Below are positions 1 through 10,830 of a DNA stretch of 64,000 nucleotides, in pieces. The stretch covers positions 31,658,967-31,722,966 of the forward strand of contig OY821744.1 in NCBI GenBank assembly GCA_963682055.1, read 5' to 3'. Origin of the DNA: Primula veris (Eukaryota > Streptophyta > Magnoliopsida > Ericales > Primulaceae). How positions within the stretch are numbered: position 1 is the first letter of the stretch; the number at the start of each line of letters is the position of its first letter. Below the pieces are notes generated by a model, which did not search any database, had not been told where the DNA came from, and saw nothing but the letters and a program-made list of their open reading frames with translations. The position numbers and the translations under genes are program-made.

Positions 1-370
1 GCGTTTTACCTGTTGTACAGTAATATGAAGTGATAAATAAGTTGGCAATACTTAACAGTTAACATCTTGAGATTCAAGGAGTTGTTTGGTGACAGAAAAT
101 GGAAAAAAAGGATTTTTTGAGTTTAAGCTAGGATCATCCAGCTTATTTTCCCCGCATATTTGTTATTTTAAATAAGGTATATGCCTAAGCTTACAGCTTA
201 TTATGGGGAAAACGGATAAACTACAGTTTCAAGCGTGTCAAACCAAAAGCAATCTAATCCAGTTTTGAAGCAAAAAAGGCCAAAAAGATGCGAAAAATAA
301 CTTGACATCAGAGCCTAGGCTACCGAATCGATTTTTGCTACACTAACATAAACCGTCATGTAAATGACAA

Positions 371-619
371 CATAACGAACAGATAAAACGAACACTACAT
401 TCCGTGATTTCAATTATAGCATAACGAACAGATAAAACAATACACTACATTCCGCGATTTAAATTATAGCATAACATACAGATAAAACGATACACTACAT
501 TTCGTGATTTAAACTATAGCATAACGAACAGATAAAACGATATGCTACATTGCAGGATTTAAATTATAACATGACGAACAGATAAAACTACACGTTCAAG
601 TCTTCGCTATAAATTAGTT
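371..619. repeat. 50-bp tandem array downstream of the GH17 exon
   Basis: Five consecutive units start near 371, 420, 470, 520 and 570, each beginning with a CATAACGAACAGATAAAAC-like motif. The first four carry CACTACATT or a close variant. The last unit drifts into sequence that recurs about 140 bp later (around 575-660 and 712-795, sharing the TTCTTAAAAATGCA and CTAGTATGGCA stretches). The array lies in what is probably the intron 2 or 3' region of the GH17 gene. The rest of 1-906 shows nothing coding that I can recognise. Confidence 0.75.
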
Positions 620-906
620 CTTCTTAAAAATGCATAAAACTAGTATGGCAGCCTAAGTTATGGAGTCAATTTTCGCTACACGAGCACTAGACTCCTTCAT
701 TTAATCTAAACATAACCAACATATAAAACTACACTGTGCAAGTTTTCGCTAAAACTCTTTTTTCTTAAAAATGCAAAACCTAGTATGGCAGGCTACGTCT
801 TGCATGTAAAATGGAGTGTACAGAAAACAAGTCACATGATTAAAAGATTGACAATGATAACACAATGTACCTGAACATTTTAGTAGAAAATGTAATTTAA
901 CATTAC

Positions 907-2426
907 CTGATAAATCAACCGGGTAAACAGCAGACCCGTTCGGGTACAAAAGCCCAAAATGCCGTTCCGTACCCGGCCCTCCTTTTTGGTTCTCATTATA
1001 CAAAGCGAAAACAAACGCCGGTATAACCACGCCAGGACGAGCAGGTGTACCAACAGGTGGCTTAGCAGTCAGCTTCTTAACAATGTTACGGTTATAAGTG
1101 GCGGAATTGTAAATACTCGCTCCAATCTGGTCAATATCGCCACCGTTAGGCCAACCCGTCTCAGCTAGGTACAAACGAATGTCAGGGTACCCGAGTTTTT
1201 TCATTGCAAAAATAACCGAATCCATCATTTGGTCTAGTAAGTTGGTGTAAACCAAGCTTGTTTTTGGGTCGGTGTATGTAAAATTAGTAGGCCTAGATAA
1301 CGCGTAGTCGAGGTTAATTTTGGTCGGATCGGATGCCCATGTAAAATAAGGGTACAAGTCGACGAAAAAAAATGATTTAGTCCGGTTCAAAAACTGTAAC
1401 ATGGGCTTTATTATTGGTTCCGTTATATCAGACCGGAACGAACCAGCTGAGGGCGGAAACGTAGTTTCCAACATGTCTATCGCCAGTGGCGTACCGACTT
1501 TAATTTTATTTAGCTTATATTTTACTAAAGAGATTCGAATCCGTCTCATTGCGGGTACTAAGCTATTCTTAAGGGCATTATCGGAAAAGCTTAGTATTTC
1601 GTTTCCGACTAGTAAGTACCGTATTTTTGTACCAGGGAAAAAGGGTAAAATATTGGTTTGTACCCACTGGTTTGATAATGTTTGGCTATTTGAGATATTG
1701 ACTAACATCTGGTTTGGTACCATTATCGAAACTTGGATATTGGTGTTTTTTAATGCATTTAAAATGGACGGTGTAGGATCGTAAAGCTTGACACGTGTCG
1801 AGCGTAGAGTTTGTGTGATGTGGTTTATGGATTTTTGTGGGGTTAATAAGTTGTTACCTAGTTGACCGTAACATATCCCGATTTTAGCCGACTTATCTGC
1901 ACCTGTTCATTCAAATTTTCAAATTAATTATTTAGTTTAATATTTTTTTTAATGCGACTAAATAAATGATTTGGGCATGTTTTTTTCTAAAATAATGATT
2001 TAGTCTAATAGTTTTTTGAATATGATTAGATAAATTATTTGGGCATGTTTTTTTCCGGTGCAATTTTATGAATCTAGTGCAAAACCATACCTACCAATTG
2101 GTGCATTTTTTATTCTTTTTTTTGTATCGGAATACTTATTTATGAACTGTGCACTTGATTTAGAAAAATTGCACCGGAAAATGACTCGTTCAAATGATTT
2201 AATTAGCTATTTAAATGAATGTGCATAAATTAATAGTGCCTAAATGATATGATTAACTATTTAAATGAATATGTATAAATTAATAGTGCCCAAATGACAT
2301 AATTAATTATTTAAATGAATGTGCATAAATTAATAGTACTAGAATTAAATATTATGGGAAAGATGGAATTTACTTACTGGAGAAAGTGATGAGTAGAGAG
2401 AAGAGGAGCAGAGCTAGAAATTTCAT
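907..2426 (-). CDS. Glucan endo-1,3-beta-glucosidase (GH17), 3' end not found
   Basis: This gene encodes a secreted or wall-attached enzyme that hydrolyses beta-1,3-glucan (callose-type) chains. Exon 1 (2426-2378) encodes a hydrophobic signal peptide starting MKFLALLLFSLLITFS. Intron 1 begins GTAAGT. Exon 2 (1896-907) encodes almost the whole GH17 barrel, opening with IGICYGQLGNN. The two catalytic glutamates are visible: the acid/base in VGNEIL (about residue 116) and the nucleophile in AETGWP (about residue 262). Exon 2 ends YPVDLSG with a phase-1 CAG|GTAATG donor, the usual place for the next intron in this family. I see no convincing last exon (short tail or X8 carbohydrate-binding domain) between 1 and 906, so it probably lies beyond the window; alternatively the gene is 3'-truncated. 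Reading through the donor gives a non-homologous tail that stops at 749. The split after the signal peptide is typical of plant GH17 genes. Family call is firm; the specific member is not. Confidence 0.9.
2053..2180. repeat. Short foldback (MITE-like) in GH17 intron 1
   Basis: The ends form an imperfect inverted repeat of about 35 bp: TTTTCCGGTGCAATTTT on the left and its complement AAAATTGCACCGGAAAA on the right, about 128 bp in total. I could not define a target duplication. Confidence 0.5.
2192..2341. repeat. 3 x 50-bp tandem repeat in GH17 intron 1
   Basis: Three units start at 2192, 2242 and 2292. Each begins AAATGA, contains TATTTAAATGAAT and ends near TTAATAGTGCC. Divergence is a few bases per unit. 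A looser duplication of about 72 bp (AATAATGATTTAGTC / TTGGGCATGTTTTTTTC) lies just before it at 1937-2057. Confidence 0.75.
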
Positions 2427-2498
2427 GTTGTGATGAAATAAATTTAAATTTTTTGTTCTTGTTGAAACTTTGAAGGGTTTGTTACATTTACGATGGGG

Positions 2499-2508
2499 TT
2501 TATAAAAG
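2499..2508 (-). promoter_or_regulatory. Probable TATA box of the GH17 gene
   Basis: On the minus strand the sequence reads CCTTTTATAAAC about 75 bases upstream of the ATG at 2426, which would put the transcription start near 2470. This rests on motif and position only. Confidence 0.5.
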
Positions 2509-3466
2509 GGGATTGGTGAGATTTTAAATGAAAGTTTGGAGAGATTGGGATTTTTAAGATTCTGTGGGAATTAATTTTTAAGATTTTTTGTCAGGTGGGT
2601 GACCCACTAAGACTATTGGGGTTACCGTTGTGTTTTTTCTCACCCTTTTTTTTTTATCAGATCTGAGATATATAAGGAAAGGACTTCCATTTACCATGGT
2701 TATTTTTTTTATTTTATTTTTATAAATGAAGTGATTGTAACTTGTAACACTTTTATCGAATATAAGTAATGCTGTGATGTATATTAGGCTTTTATTTATT
2801 TTAAAATTAAACAGACCAATATATTAGAAAGTACGTAACACTTCCATTCAAAAGGATGAGAGCAATACAATAACTACAGGTGATGTAAGGAAAAACGCGA
2901 CTAGTCATCCACAAATTTGAGACATGATCGTCAATTACTAACTATAAATCTATACTTACGGGAGTCGGAAAACTTTCCAAAGACCCATCCGTAGTATTTG
3001 CAATTTGTGTTGTAAGTGCAATGTATTGAAACTTGAAAGTGAAGTGTGATCCTCAATTCTTCATAGATGATAGAGTATAGACCGTAGTTCTAATTGGTCC
3101 CTAGTTTCAACCATAACCGTCGGTATAATACGAGAAACCGAAAAGTGTACCATGATAAAAACGTAAAACATGTTCAAAATGGAAGTGAAAAACAAGAAAT
3201 GGGAATCACCTTCTTTTAAGGGAAAATGAGTTATAGGCACGTAGGCCGTAACTATGGACTTTCCCTTCTATGGACTATAATTGATGGTTTTATTGGATCA
3301 CATTACTCAATTTAAAAGAAAAGTAAGATTTTTTTGCTTATCTTTAATGTTCAATAAAAAAAAATGAGAAACGCTAACATGAATTTGATGCACTATAATT
3401 AAGGGTGTGCCAATCAATAAAAAAAATTTAGTTTTAATTTTGAATTAATTTAAGATATTAGTGACT
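2509..3466. other. Intergenic, no gene seen
   Basis: AT-rich sequence upstream of the GH17 gene. No splice-supported coding exon, RNA gene or clear repeat was found. Confidence 0.5.
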
Positions 3467-4420
3467 ATTTCTATAAGAGGCTGGATTTTTATACTATATT
3501 TTTTCTGAAAAAACGCACAAACTGTACATTTTTTGTACGAACCGTACATTTAATCTACGGTTTGGGTTGAATTGCAATTTTTTCAAATTTCAGGGACTGA
3601 AATGTAATTTCTGTAAAGTTCAGGCAAACCGTACATTTAATCTACGGTTTAGACTGAATTGTAATTTTTACAAAATACAAGGACTGAAATGTAATTTCTG
3701 CAAATTTCAGTCAGACCGTACATTTAATCTCTGGTTTGGCTGAAGTTTGCAGAAATTAGATTTCAGTCCCTGAATTTCGAAAAAATTGCAAATTAGTCCA
3801 AAAAAATTGAAATTAAACATGAAATTTTTTTATGAAAAAAACTAAATTCCCTATTCGTATATTTAAAATAAAAAGAAACTTTTTATAAAAATTATAAATC
3901 TTTTAAACATGACTTTTTTATATAAATCTTTTAAACATGATTTTTTTTTATATAAAATTGGTCAATTCTAACAATCTCTCAAAATAAACACAAACATAGA
4001 CTTACACAAATATAGATAAAAAAAGTTTAATTTCAAAAAAAAATTCAAAAAAGTTTAATTTCATGTTTAATTTCAAAATATTTTTTTGGACTAATTTGCA
4101 ATTTTTTCGAAATTCAGGGACTGAAATGTAATTTCTGCAAACTTCAGCCAAACCAGAGATTAAATGTACGGTTTGACTGAAGTTTGCAGAAATTACATTT
4201 CAGTCCCTGCATTTTGTAAAAATTGCAATTCAGTCCAAACCGTAGATTAAATGTACGGTTTGCCTAAAGTTTACAGAAATTACATTTCAGTCCCTGAAAT
4301 TCGAAAAAATTGCAAATTCAGCCCAAACCGTAGATTAAATGTACGGTTCGTACAAAAAATGTACGGTTTGTGCGTCTTTTCAGAAAAAATGTAGTATAAA
4401 AATCCGACCCATTTCTATAA
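3467..4420. mobile_element. Non-autonomous Mutator-like (MULE) foldback element
   Basis: The element spans 3477-4410 (934 bp) and is flanked by a perfect 10-bp direct repeat, ATTTCTATAA (3467-3476 and 4411-4420). The termini are inverted: the left end reads GAGGCTGGATTTTTATAC and the complement of the right end GGGTCGGATTTTTATAC, and the inverted repeat runs inward for about 300 bp. Long terminal inverted repeats starting with G plus a 9-11 bp target duplication are the signature of the Mutator superfamily. Each arm is built from units of about 88 bp with a small palindrome, ACCGTACATTTAATCTACGGT or a variant, near 3540, 3626 and 3713 on the left and near 4150, 4239 and 4326 on the right. The middle (about 3800-4070) is AT-rich and non-coding, so any transposase would act in trans. 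Confidence 0.85.
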
Positions 4421-4877
4421 TCATTTCTTTAAGCAAACACAAAATTAGATGTCTTCCTAAAACAAGCAAAACGGTGAAAAGAATAGGAAAATGATTTTTC
4501 TCACACGATTTTGTCTTTCTGACGTAATTTACGAATTTGTTTATTTGGAAAAAAAGTGTGATTCCAAAAGCCTTACTGTATTATTATCTCAAGTGACAAG
4601 TGTTTCTATTAAATAAGTAACTAAACGATCAAATGTCCCAATAATCTCCGTGATAATAACTTTGTTATACTACTTATGGGGTTCATATTATTCTGTTCTC
4701 AATTACTTAACTAGTTATTGCTGATAATTTAAATGATGGCATCTACCTTATAGAGATGACCACTTTAAATTAATAGGAGTATTTGAGCTGCGTTTGAAGA
4801 GTTCCAAAAATGATAACTTGACTTGTTTGGTTGGTCGTCTGTTTCAAGACAATAAATTATAACATTCTGAATGTTAG
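4421..4877. other. Intergenic, no gene seen
   Basis: AT-rich sequence between the MULE and the LINE fragment. No coding potential or repeat structure was recognised. Confidence 0.45.
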
Positions 4878-5893
4878 TTTTTTTTTTTTTTTTTTAGGAG
4901 AAACAAATTTCATTAAGATAAATCGTCATACAAATAAGACCATAAACGGTCGGAATACATTGTAATCTAAACTCGTTAGAACTAGATCTACCATAAATGA
5001 CTAGATGATTTGTCGGTTTATTAAGCTATCTCGGAACCCAATCGAAACTCTAATTCATGTCCTTTGTTAAGGAAAGTATGTCGGTAACTATAACATCTAT
5101 TTTCCATGTGGGGTCACGTATTTTCCTTGTGCAACATATTATAAAATTTATATTATTCGTCTCGAATTCAACATTTTTCCACTCATTTTCTTTTGGCATA
5201 TAGCAAGCCATTCTAAGTGTTCAAATTTCGGTCATAATTGGTGAAGATCACTTAAAACCGTCACCCCATAAGCCGACAAGATCACCAAACTCGTCGCGAA
5301 CAATAACTCCTCCCTCAACCCATTCACCAGTTTGTTTATACGAAGCATCGACATTAATTTTTAGTGAATCACTTTGAGCTTTACTCGATTTTCCTTTATT
5401 ACGCCCTTCACCCATATCTTCCTCACTTTCTTTCCAACTATAGCAATCTTTGATAAAATCACTGTGAGAATGAAGGGCATGAAAAATGAATGATGTCGGT
5501 CTCGGAGATTTATCATTAAACACCCGTATCATTCCTAGACTTCCAAACTTGTCAACTTTTATATTCATAATAAGCTCTAAGGTGTAGTTTGTAGAAAAAT
5601 TGGTCATCATTGATTCAGTCCAGGCCGCTAGAGAAGTGATCGATGCCGGGTCAACATGTGTACAAAAAGGGCTTCGAAACCAAACAGCCCTTGTCCAACT
5701 ACATTAAAGAAGCAAATGTTCCGTAGTTTCCACGTGCTCATTGCACATCGGGCACATAAGATTAGTCCCACATTTTATCTTGAAAATATTTTCCTTTGTA
5801 GCAAGAGAGTTAGTTAAAGCTCTCCAAAAGAAATGACGGACTCTCGGGGCTGTTTTGGCATTCCAAGTACTTTTGCAACAACAATTTTTTTTT
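4878..5893 (-). mobile_element. 5'-truncated LINE retrotransposon with poly(A) end
   Basis: A run of 19 T at 4878-4896 is the poly(A) tail of an element read on the minus strand. Upstream in that direction lie a 3' UTR (4897-5247) and one reading frame from about 5893 down to 5248. It first encodes a zf-RVT-like segment (STWNAKTAPRVRHFFWRAL, then CPMCNEHVETTEHLLL) and then a plant RNase H-like segment (LKINVDASYKQTGEWVEGG). These are the C-terminal domains of plant L1-type ORF2. The endonuclease and reverse transcriptase are absent, as expected from incomplete target-primed reverse transcription. One in-frame stop (5704-5706) separates the domains, so the copy is dead. The 5' boundary is approximate and no target duplication could be recognised. 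Confidence 0.8.
5248..5880 (-). pseudogene. LINE ORF2 C-terminus (zf-RVT + RNase H-like), broken
   Basis: This is the coding remnant of the LINE fragment. The zf-RVT part keeps the WNAK...VRHFFWRAL...CPMC...H pattern and the RNase H-like part keeps the DAS motif, where the Asp is a metal ligand in the family. The later RNase H acidic residues are missing because the frame stops at 5248. An in-frame TAA at 5704-5706 interrupts it. It is not expected to make a product. Confidence 0.75.
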
Positions 5894-6526
5894 AGTCGTT
5901 ATTATACTTGGTATTTTCTTTTGTACTCAATGTGTTAAACATGTCTTGGCCGAGAAGAATACGCTGGTTAATTACGTATCTAAATTGTCTCTTAAACAAT
6001 GTGATAGTTGCGTTTTGTTGTACATGTGATGTTTACGTGAAAATTAACTTATGTATCCCAAGTTGTAGGTAAATTCTATATTAATTGTCTCGATGTGAGA
6101 GAAATGGTTAAGTTTGATCATTTCATAGGGTTGATAATTTTTGGTAATTTAGCAGCATGGCGAGTTTTAATTATCGTCGTGGTTCTTTCTTCGAATAATG
6201 ATTTGTATCGGATGTAGCTACGTAGTACCATGTCCATTCCTAATATATTATAGCAATTTGTATTGATTAGCAAATCTTAGTAAATATTGATAAAGCTTGA
6301 TAAAATTCATAAATCAGTATATCACTACTATTTACTGAACTGGCAAATTGTTTCAAACTGTGGAAAGTCCATAATAGTTACACCAGATAATTCCTTTCTA
6401 AGGAGGTGAGGGAGAGCAAAGTTCTATATGGAGTAATTATTCAATTCTTTGACAACATTTCAAGGTCGCAGGAGGCTAGAAGCTATGGTTAATCTTCAAT
6501 AGTTATATACATGTTTCTGAGGGCAG
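5894..6526. other. Intergenic, no gene seen
   Basis: Between the LINE and the gypsy element. No coding exon or repeat recognised. Confidence 0.4.
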
Positions 6527-6744
6527 TACGTTGTAACATCCCGTATTTTTATAAGTGTTTTTTTTAATGAGGAATTAATTTACTCAAAAATGTTTTATTA
6601 AAATTTTACCAAAAACCGGTCATTCGACTAATTTTTAGCCAAAAATCGAAACTCTTCCAAAAAGATTTATTTTAAAAACATATTACTAATTTTACTAATA
6701 AAAATGACTCAATAAAATTGTTTCTAAAGATTTGTTATTATTGA

Positions 6745-8015
6745 TGTTGGCCCGTGCAGCTAAAAACTTAGAGAGGGGGGGGGGGATGAATAAGATTTTT
6801 GGCGCTTTTCGCCTATTTAAAATTCTAAGCAACTAACCACCCAACTAATGCAATTCTAAGCTTAAACGTTTTAACAATAGTTAATGAATTGCTAGAATTA
6901 CTAAACGCAAACAAGAAAATGAGCAATAAAATAAGTTGCGTAAAGTAAAAGTAAGGAAAAGGAATTGACACCGCGATTTATAGAGGTTCGGCAAACGCGC
7001 CTACGTCCTCTCCTCGGTACTACCGAGTATTTCACTAAAAATCTTCTTGCGGATATTACAAATCCTATTTAGCTCAATCGACCGATTGGCTCACCCTCTA
7101 CCCGAGGTTCCTATTCTTGATACAAGTGCAAGAGAACACGACTACGAGTCAACGACTCCCCCTCAATTTATGAGTACCCGAATGAAAAGACCTAGAGCTT
7201 TTAAGCTTCACTTGCTTACAAAGCCTCTACCCGATCACTCGCTCACAAATATGAGTTTATAAATTACTCGTTACAAATTTTGTTACAATAATGTAACTAC
7301 ACTCACTATTCTAATTGCTTCTTAAAAAGCTAATTGGTGAGTTTTTGATGATGATTGAGCTTGACTCTCTTTCTCCTTGATTTTCCTCTTTCTCGAATAT
7401 ATTCACAAAAATGGTGATATTTAGGGTTTTTTTAATGAGAGGTTGAAGGAGGTTAATTGGTGTATTGATTGGTTGTGTTTTGAAGAGAGATTTGGTGGTA
7501 TATATGGACCAAATGGTCTGTTTTTCTGTATATGACCGTTGGCAGTGGTTGAGGCTTTTATTCAGTGGTTTAAGCTATTTTCCAGAATAAGCTGAAAAGC
7601 TGTTTTCGAAATCTGCAGAAAATGATCGGTCGTTTTCTACAATCGATCGGTCGTTTTCAGAAAAACGATCGGTCGTTTTTCAGAAACGATCGGTCGTTTT
7701 TATAAAGGACTCACTGGAAGAATTTGGACCAAAAACGATCGGTCGTTTTTGTCCAGTCGATCGGTCGACTGTTCTTCTGGCAGTTTCTCGGTCTTCTCGC
7801 TATTCTTCGAAAGCTCATAACTCCTTCGTTTTAGCTCCGATTTTGGTTCCGTCTGAACCTGTGGCTTCGTTTTTCCGAGCTCTATCTTTCTGGCGTACTG
7901 AAATTTTCATTTACAACTTTTGTAAAAGACAAGCATTATATCATCGAAATCGTAAAATCATTAACGACATAATCAACGTTATAATCAAAATCATTATTGA
8001 ACTCTAAGTTCAACA
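6745..8015 (-). mobile_element. Solo LTR of the SIRE-like family, nested in the gypsy LTR
   Basis: This 1271-bp sequence is homologous over its full length to the two LTRs of the gag-only element at 48336-53422. It starts TGTTGGCCCG and ends GTTCAACA. It is flanked by a perfect 5-bp direct repeat ATTGA (6740-6744 and 8016-8020), so it is a true insertion that later lost its interior by LTR-LTR recombination. The orientation is minus by comparison with the gag-bearing copy. It retains the AAAACGATCGGTCGTTTT array (about 7625-7775), the conserved GAGGTTCGGCAAACGCG segment and a G-run of 11 (6775-6785). Confidence 0.92.
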
Positions 8016-8795
8016 ATTGAGTAGTATATTAATAGTTTTGATTAAAAGTTAGCTTTTAGAACTTTGGGGACCAAATAGTTCGCTTCCACAAACTTTGTAA
8101 AAACAGTTTTTTCTATACCTAAAATCAGCTCACTTTTCAATTCTTTAAACCTAAAAATCAGCCAAGAGAGAAAAAGAGAGAAAAGATAAGAAGAAGAAGA
8201 AGAGAAACCACGTTAGCGGATTATTACCGGAATCATCTCCTCTACACGTTAAGGTAACAGGGGTTATCCATAGCGACTAGACGAGGGTGTATGTTAGGAT
8301 TAGGTTTTACGTTTATTATAAATTGGGGGTTTTTGCCTTTTATATTATTTATGTTCTTAAATTGATAATTGGGGTTTAGTTGTTGTATTTTTAATTCCAT
8401 TAATTGAATTGTAGAATTTGAGACTTGAGACTAATTAATTTCGAATTAATGAGATTATGGATGGGTTTGCATGTTTTAAGCGTTGATTATGTGATTATAT
8501 AGTTATTGATGAAATTGGATGAATTTATGTTGAATAATGGTGAATTGTAGTTTATGCATACAAGGTGTTTGTTAAAATGCCTGAGAGTGATTTTATGTTG
8601 TTATAGCGTTTGACTAGTTGTGAATTTAGTGCATATGATTATGGTTTATGTTGTATTACGTTAAGTGACGTATGAGTTTATGTTAGTTGAATAGTATAAT
8701 ATTATTGGCCGAGGCCTTAATATTTATACGTATGAGATGGTGTTATTTGAATGATTTTATATTATTGACCGAGGCCTTGTGATTTAGCTATAGTG

Positions 8796-9180
8796 GCAAT
8801 GGTCTCTGTCTCTCCGTAATTCCGTGGACAGAAGACGGCCGAGGGGATAGGGAATGACTCGTCTTACGGACCGGAGCGAGTGGCGTTAGAGGTCCCAGTG
8901 TGCACTATATTTACTTTTATGTTAGCAATGGTCTATGTCTTTCCCTAATTCCGGGGGCATAAGACGGCCGAAGGGATAGGGAATGACTCGTCTTACGGAC
9001 TGAGACGAGTGGCGTGAGAGGTCCAAGTGCGCACTATAAATCTACTTTTATGTTGCAATGGTCTATGTCTCTCCCTAATTCCGGGGACATAAGACGGCCG
9101 AAGGGATAGGGAATGACCTACCTTACGGACTGGGGTAGGTGGCGTGAGAGGTCCATGTATGCTATAGTTGTGTGTTGATG
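8796..9180 (+). repeat. About 129-bp tandem repeats in the gypsy 5' LTR
   Basis: Three units start at 8796, 8925 and 9055, each opening GCAATGGTCT and containing AAGACGGCCGA and GGGATAGGGAATGAC. Each includes an inverted repeat able to form a hairpin (8857-8881, 8986-9010, 9116-9140). The array recurs in the 3' LTR, which keeps part of unit 2 and all of unit 3. Confidence 0.85.
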
Positions 9181-9282
9181 TTATTTAATTTATCGTAGTT
9201 GTAGAATGTCATTATATTTATCTTTATATGTCGATTATCGTAGTTGTAGAATTTGTGAGCTCTTGCATTTATAAAGTGATTC

Positions 9283-10584
9283 ATGAAGGGGCTGAACCCG
9301 ACCATCTCTTTGCAATTGGCATCGGCCCGCCATGTCAACTATAATGAGTTGGTAAAATCGGCTCAAGATGTGGAAGGGGATTTACTCCATAACAAGCGAA
9401 TCTCGGAGAAGTCAAAAACCGGAAATGCTCCGAGGGAAGATAAAAAGCGGACTTGGGATATGGCGAATAATTCGCGATTTCAACAACCGGGAAGAGGAGA
9501 GAGGAATTTTAATTCACCGCCAACAAACGTCATGATAAGGGGAGCGTGTTTCCACTGTGGAGACGTGAGCCACCGATAATTCGAGTGTCCGAGGGTCCAA
9601 TGTAGGACATGCAACCGAATGGGACATACGGCAAGGGTTTGTCCCGGTGGACAAGGAAGAATCGACACTAACCGGCCCTTTAACCAACCTAGGTTGCCAC
9701 CACCACCACCAAGAGGACCAGGATTCGTACCACCACACCAATTACCTGGGAACCAAGGGGGAGGGTTTCGAGGTAACCACCAAGGAGGGAAAAACCGTGG
9801 GAACTACCGAGGAGGCTATCAGGGCCCGGGAAACTGATGAAATCATGGGGGAAATCGAGGACCGCAAGAAAACACACCAATTCAAGTACGTCTATTTGCC
9901 TTGCCACAGTTGCCAAACCAAGGAGATCCGGAAAATGTACAAGGTATGGTTCTTGTGTGCTCATCTTGGGCACATGTTCTTTTCGATACAGGGACTTTGC
10001 GTTCTTTTATATCTAGAAGTCTAGTTGAGTCTTTGTCGTTAGAAATTGGGGTTCTTGAGAACCCGATAGTTGTAGAGACTCCTGTTGGGGGTCGAGTTGT
10101 GTTGGACCGAGTGTGTCGGTCTTGTGAGATGGTGGTCGCGAACCACGTATTTATATTTGACTTAGTAGTTATAGAGATGTCGGGATTCGACGTGATACTT
10201 GGAATGGACTGGTTGGTTCATTTCAATTCTTTCATCGATTGTGTTCGACGAAAGGTTTTCCTTACAAGTTCATCCGGAGATGAGGTGTTCTTTCATGGGG
10301 AAAGGGATGCTACCCTTTCTTCTATTCCTTATTCCAAGCGGGTTGCGGGCAACCTGTCTTGTCTTTTGGCTAGTCTCTCGATAGTGGATAACGACGAGGA
10401 AGTGGAAATGTGGCCACACGTAGTGGATGAATTTAGAGATGTGTTTCCGAAGGATCTACCGGGGTTACCACCGAAAAGAGGGTTAGATTTTTCTATCGAC
10501 TTGGTACCGGGAACGGCACCCATAGCCATTTCCCCGTACCGATTGGCACCGGCTGAGTTAAAGGAGTTAAGTAATCACCCGTAG
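9283..10584 (+). pseudogene. Ty3/gypsy gag-protease fragment with start of RT
   Basis: One frame runs from 9283 to 10584 with stops at 9577-9579 and 9835-9837. It begins in late gag, carries a zinc knuckle broken by the first stop (CFHCGDVSHR, stop, FEC) and an intact second knuckle (CRTCNRMGHTARVC), then a Pro/Gly-rich linker. A retropepsin follows, with the active-site motif LFDTGT where most relatives have DTGA, and the downstream FDVILGMDWL. It ends in the linker leading to reverse transcriptase (FRDVFPKDLPGLPP, then ISPYRLAPAELKEL). The RT core, RNase H and integrase are deleted. Neighbouring LTR sequence on both sides identifies it as the interior of the element at 6532-11324. Confidence 0.85.
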
Positions 10585-10586
10585 CC

Positions 10587-10830
10587 ATTTTCCCTAATTC
10601 CGGGGGCATAAGACGGCCGAAGGGATAGGGAATGACTCGTCTTACGGTCTGAGACGAGTGGCGTGAGAGGTCCAAGTGCGCACTATAAATCTACTTTTAT
10701 GTTGCAATGGTCTATGTCTCTCCCTAATTCCGGGGACATAAGACGGCCGAAGGGATAGGGAATGACCTACCTTACGGACTGGGGTAGGTGGCGTGAGAGG
10801 TCCATGTATGCTATAGTTGTGTGTTGATGT
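10587..10830 (+). repeat. Same about 129-bp repeats in the gypsy 3' LTR
   Basis: A truncated unit 2 (from 10587) and unit 3 (from 10704) match 8937-9180 of the 5' LTR closely. The hairpins are at 10635-10659 and 10765-10789. The deletion that removed most of pol has its right breakpoint inside unit 2. Confidence 0.8.

Noticed and set aside
749..906. Read-through C-terminus of the GH17 frame
   Set aside because: The codons after YPVDLSG have no GH17 likeness, and a good phase-1 donor sits exactly at the usual family intron site.
1401..1784. 127-aa plus-strand frame over the glucanase
   Set aside because: It is antisense to GH17 exon 2, whose catalytic motifs are clear.
7047..7262. 71-aa frame, with homologous sequence in the other SIRE-like LTRs
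   Set aside because: It lies inside an LTR, antisense to element transcription, without conservation of an intact frame.
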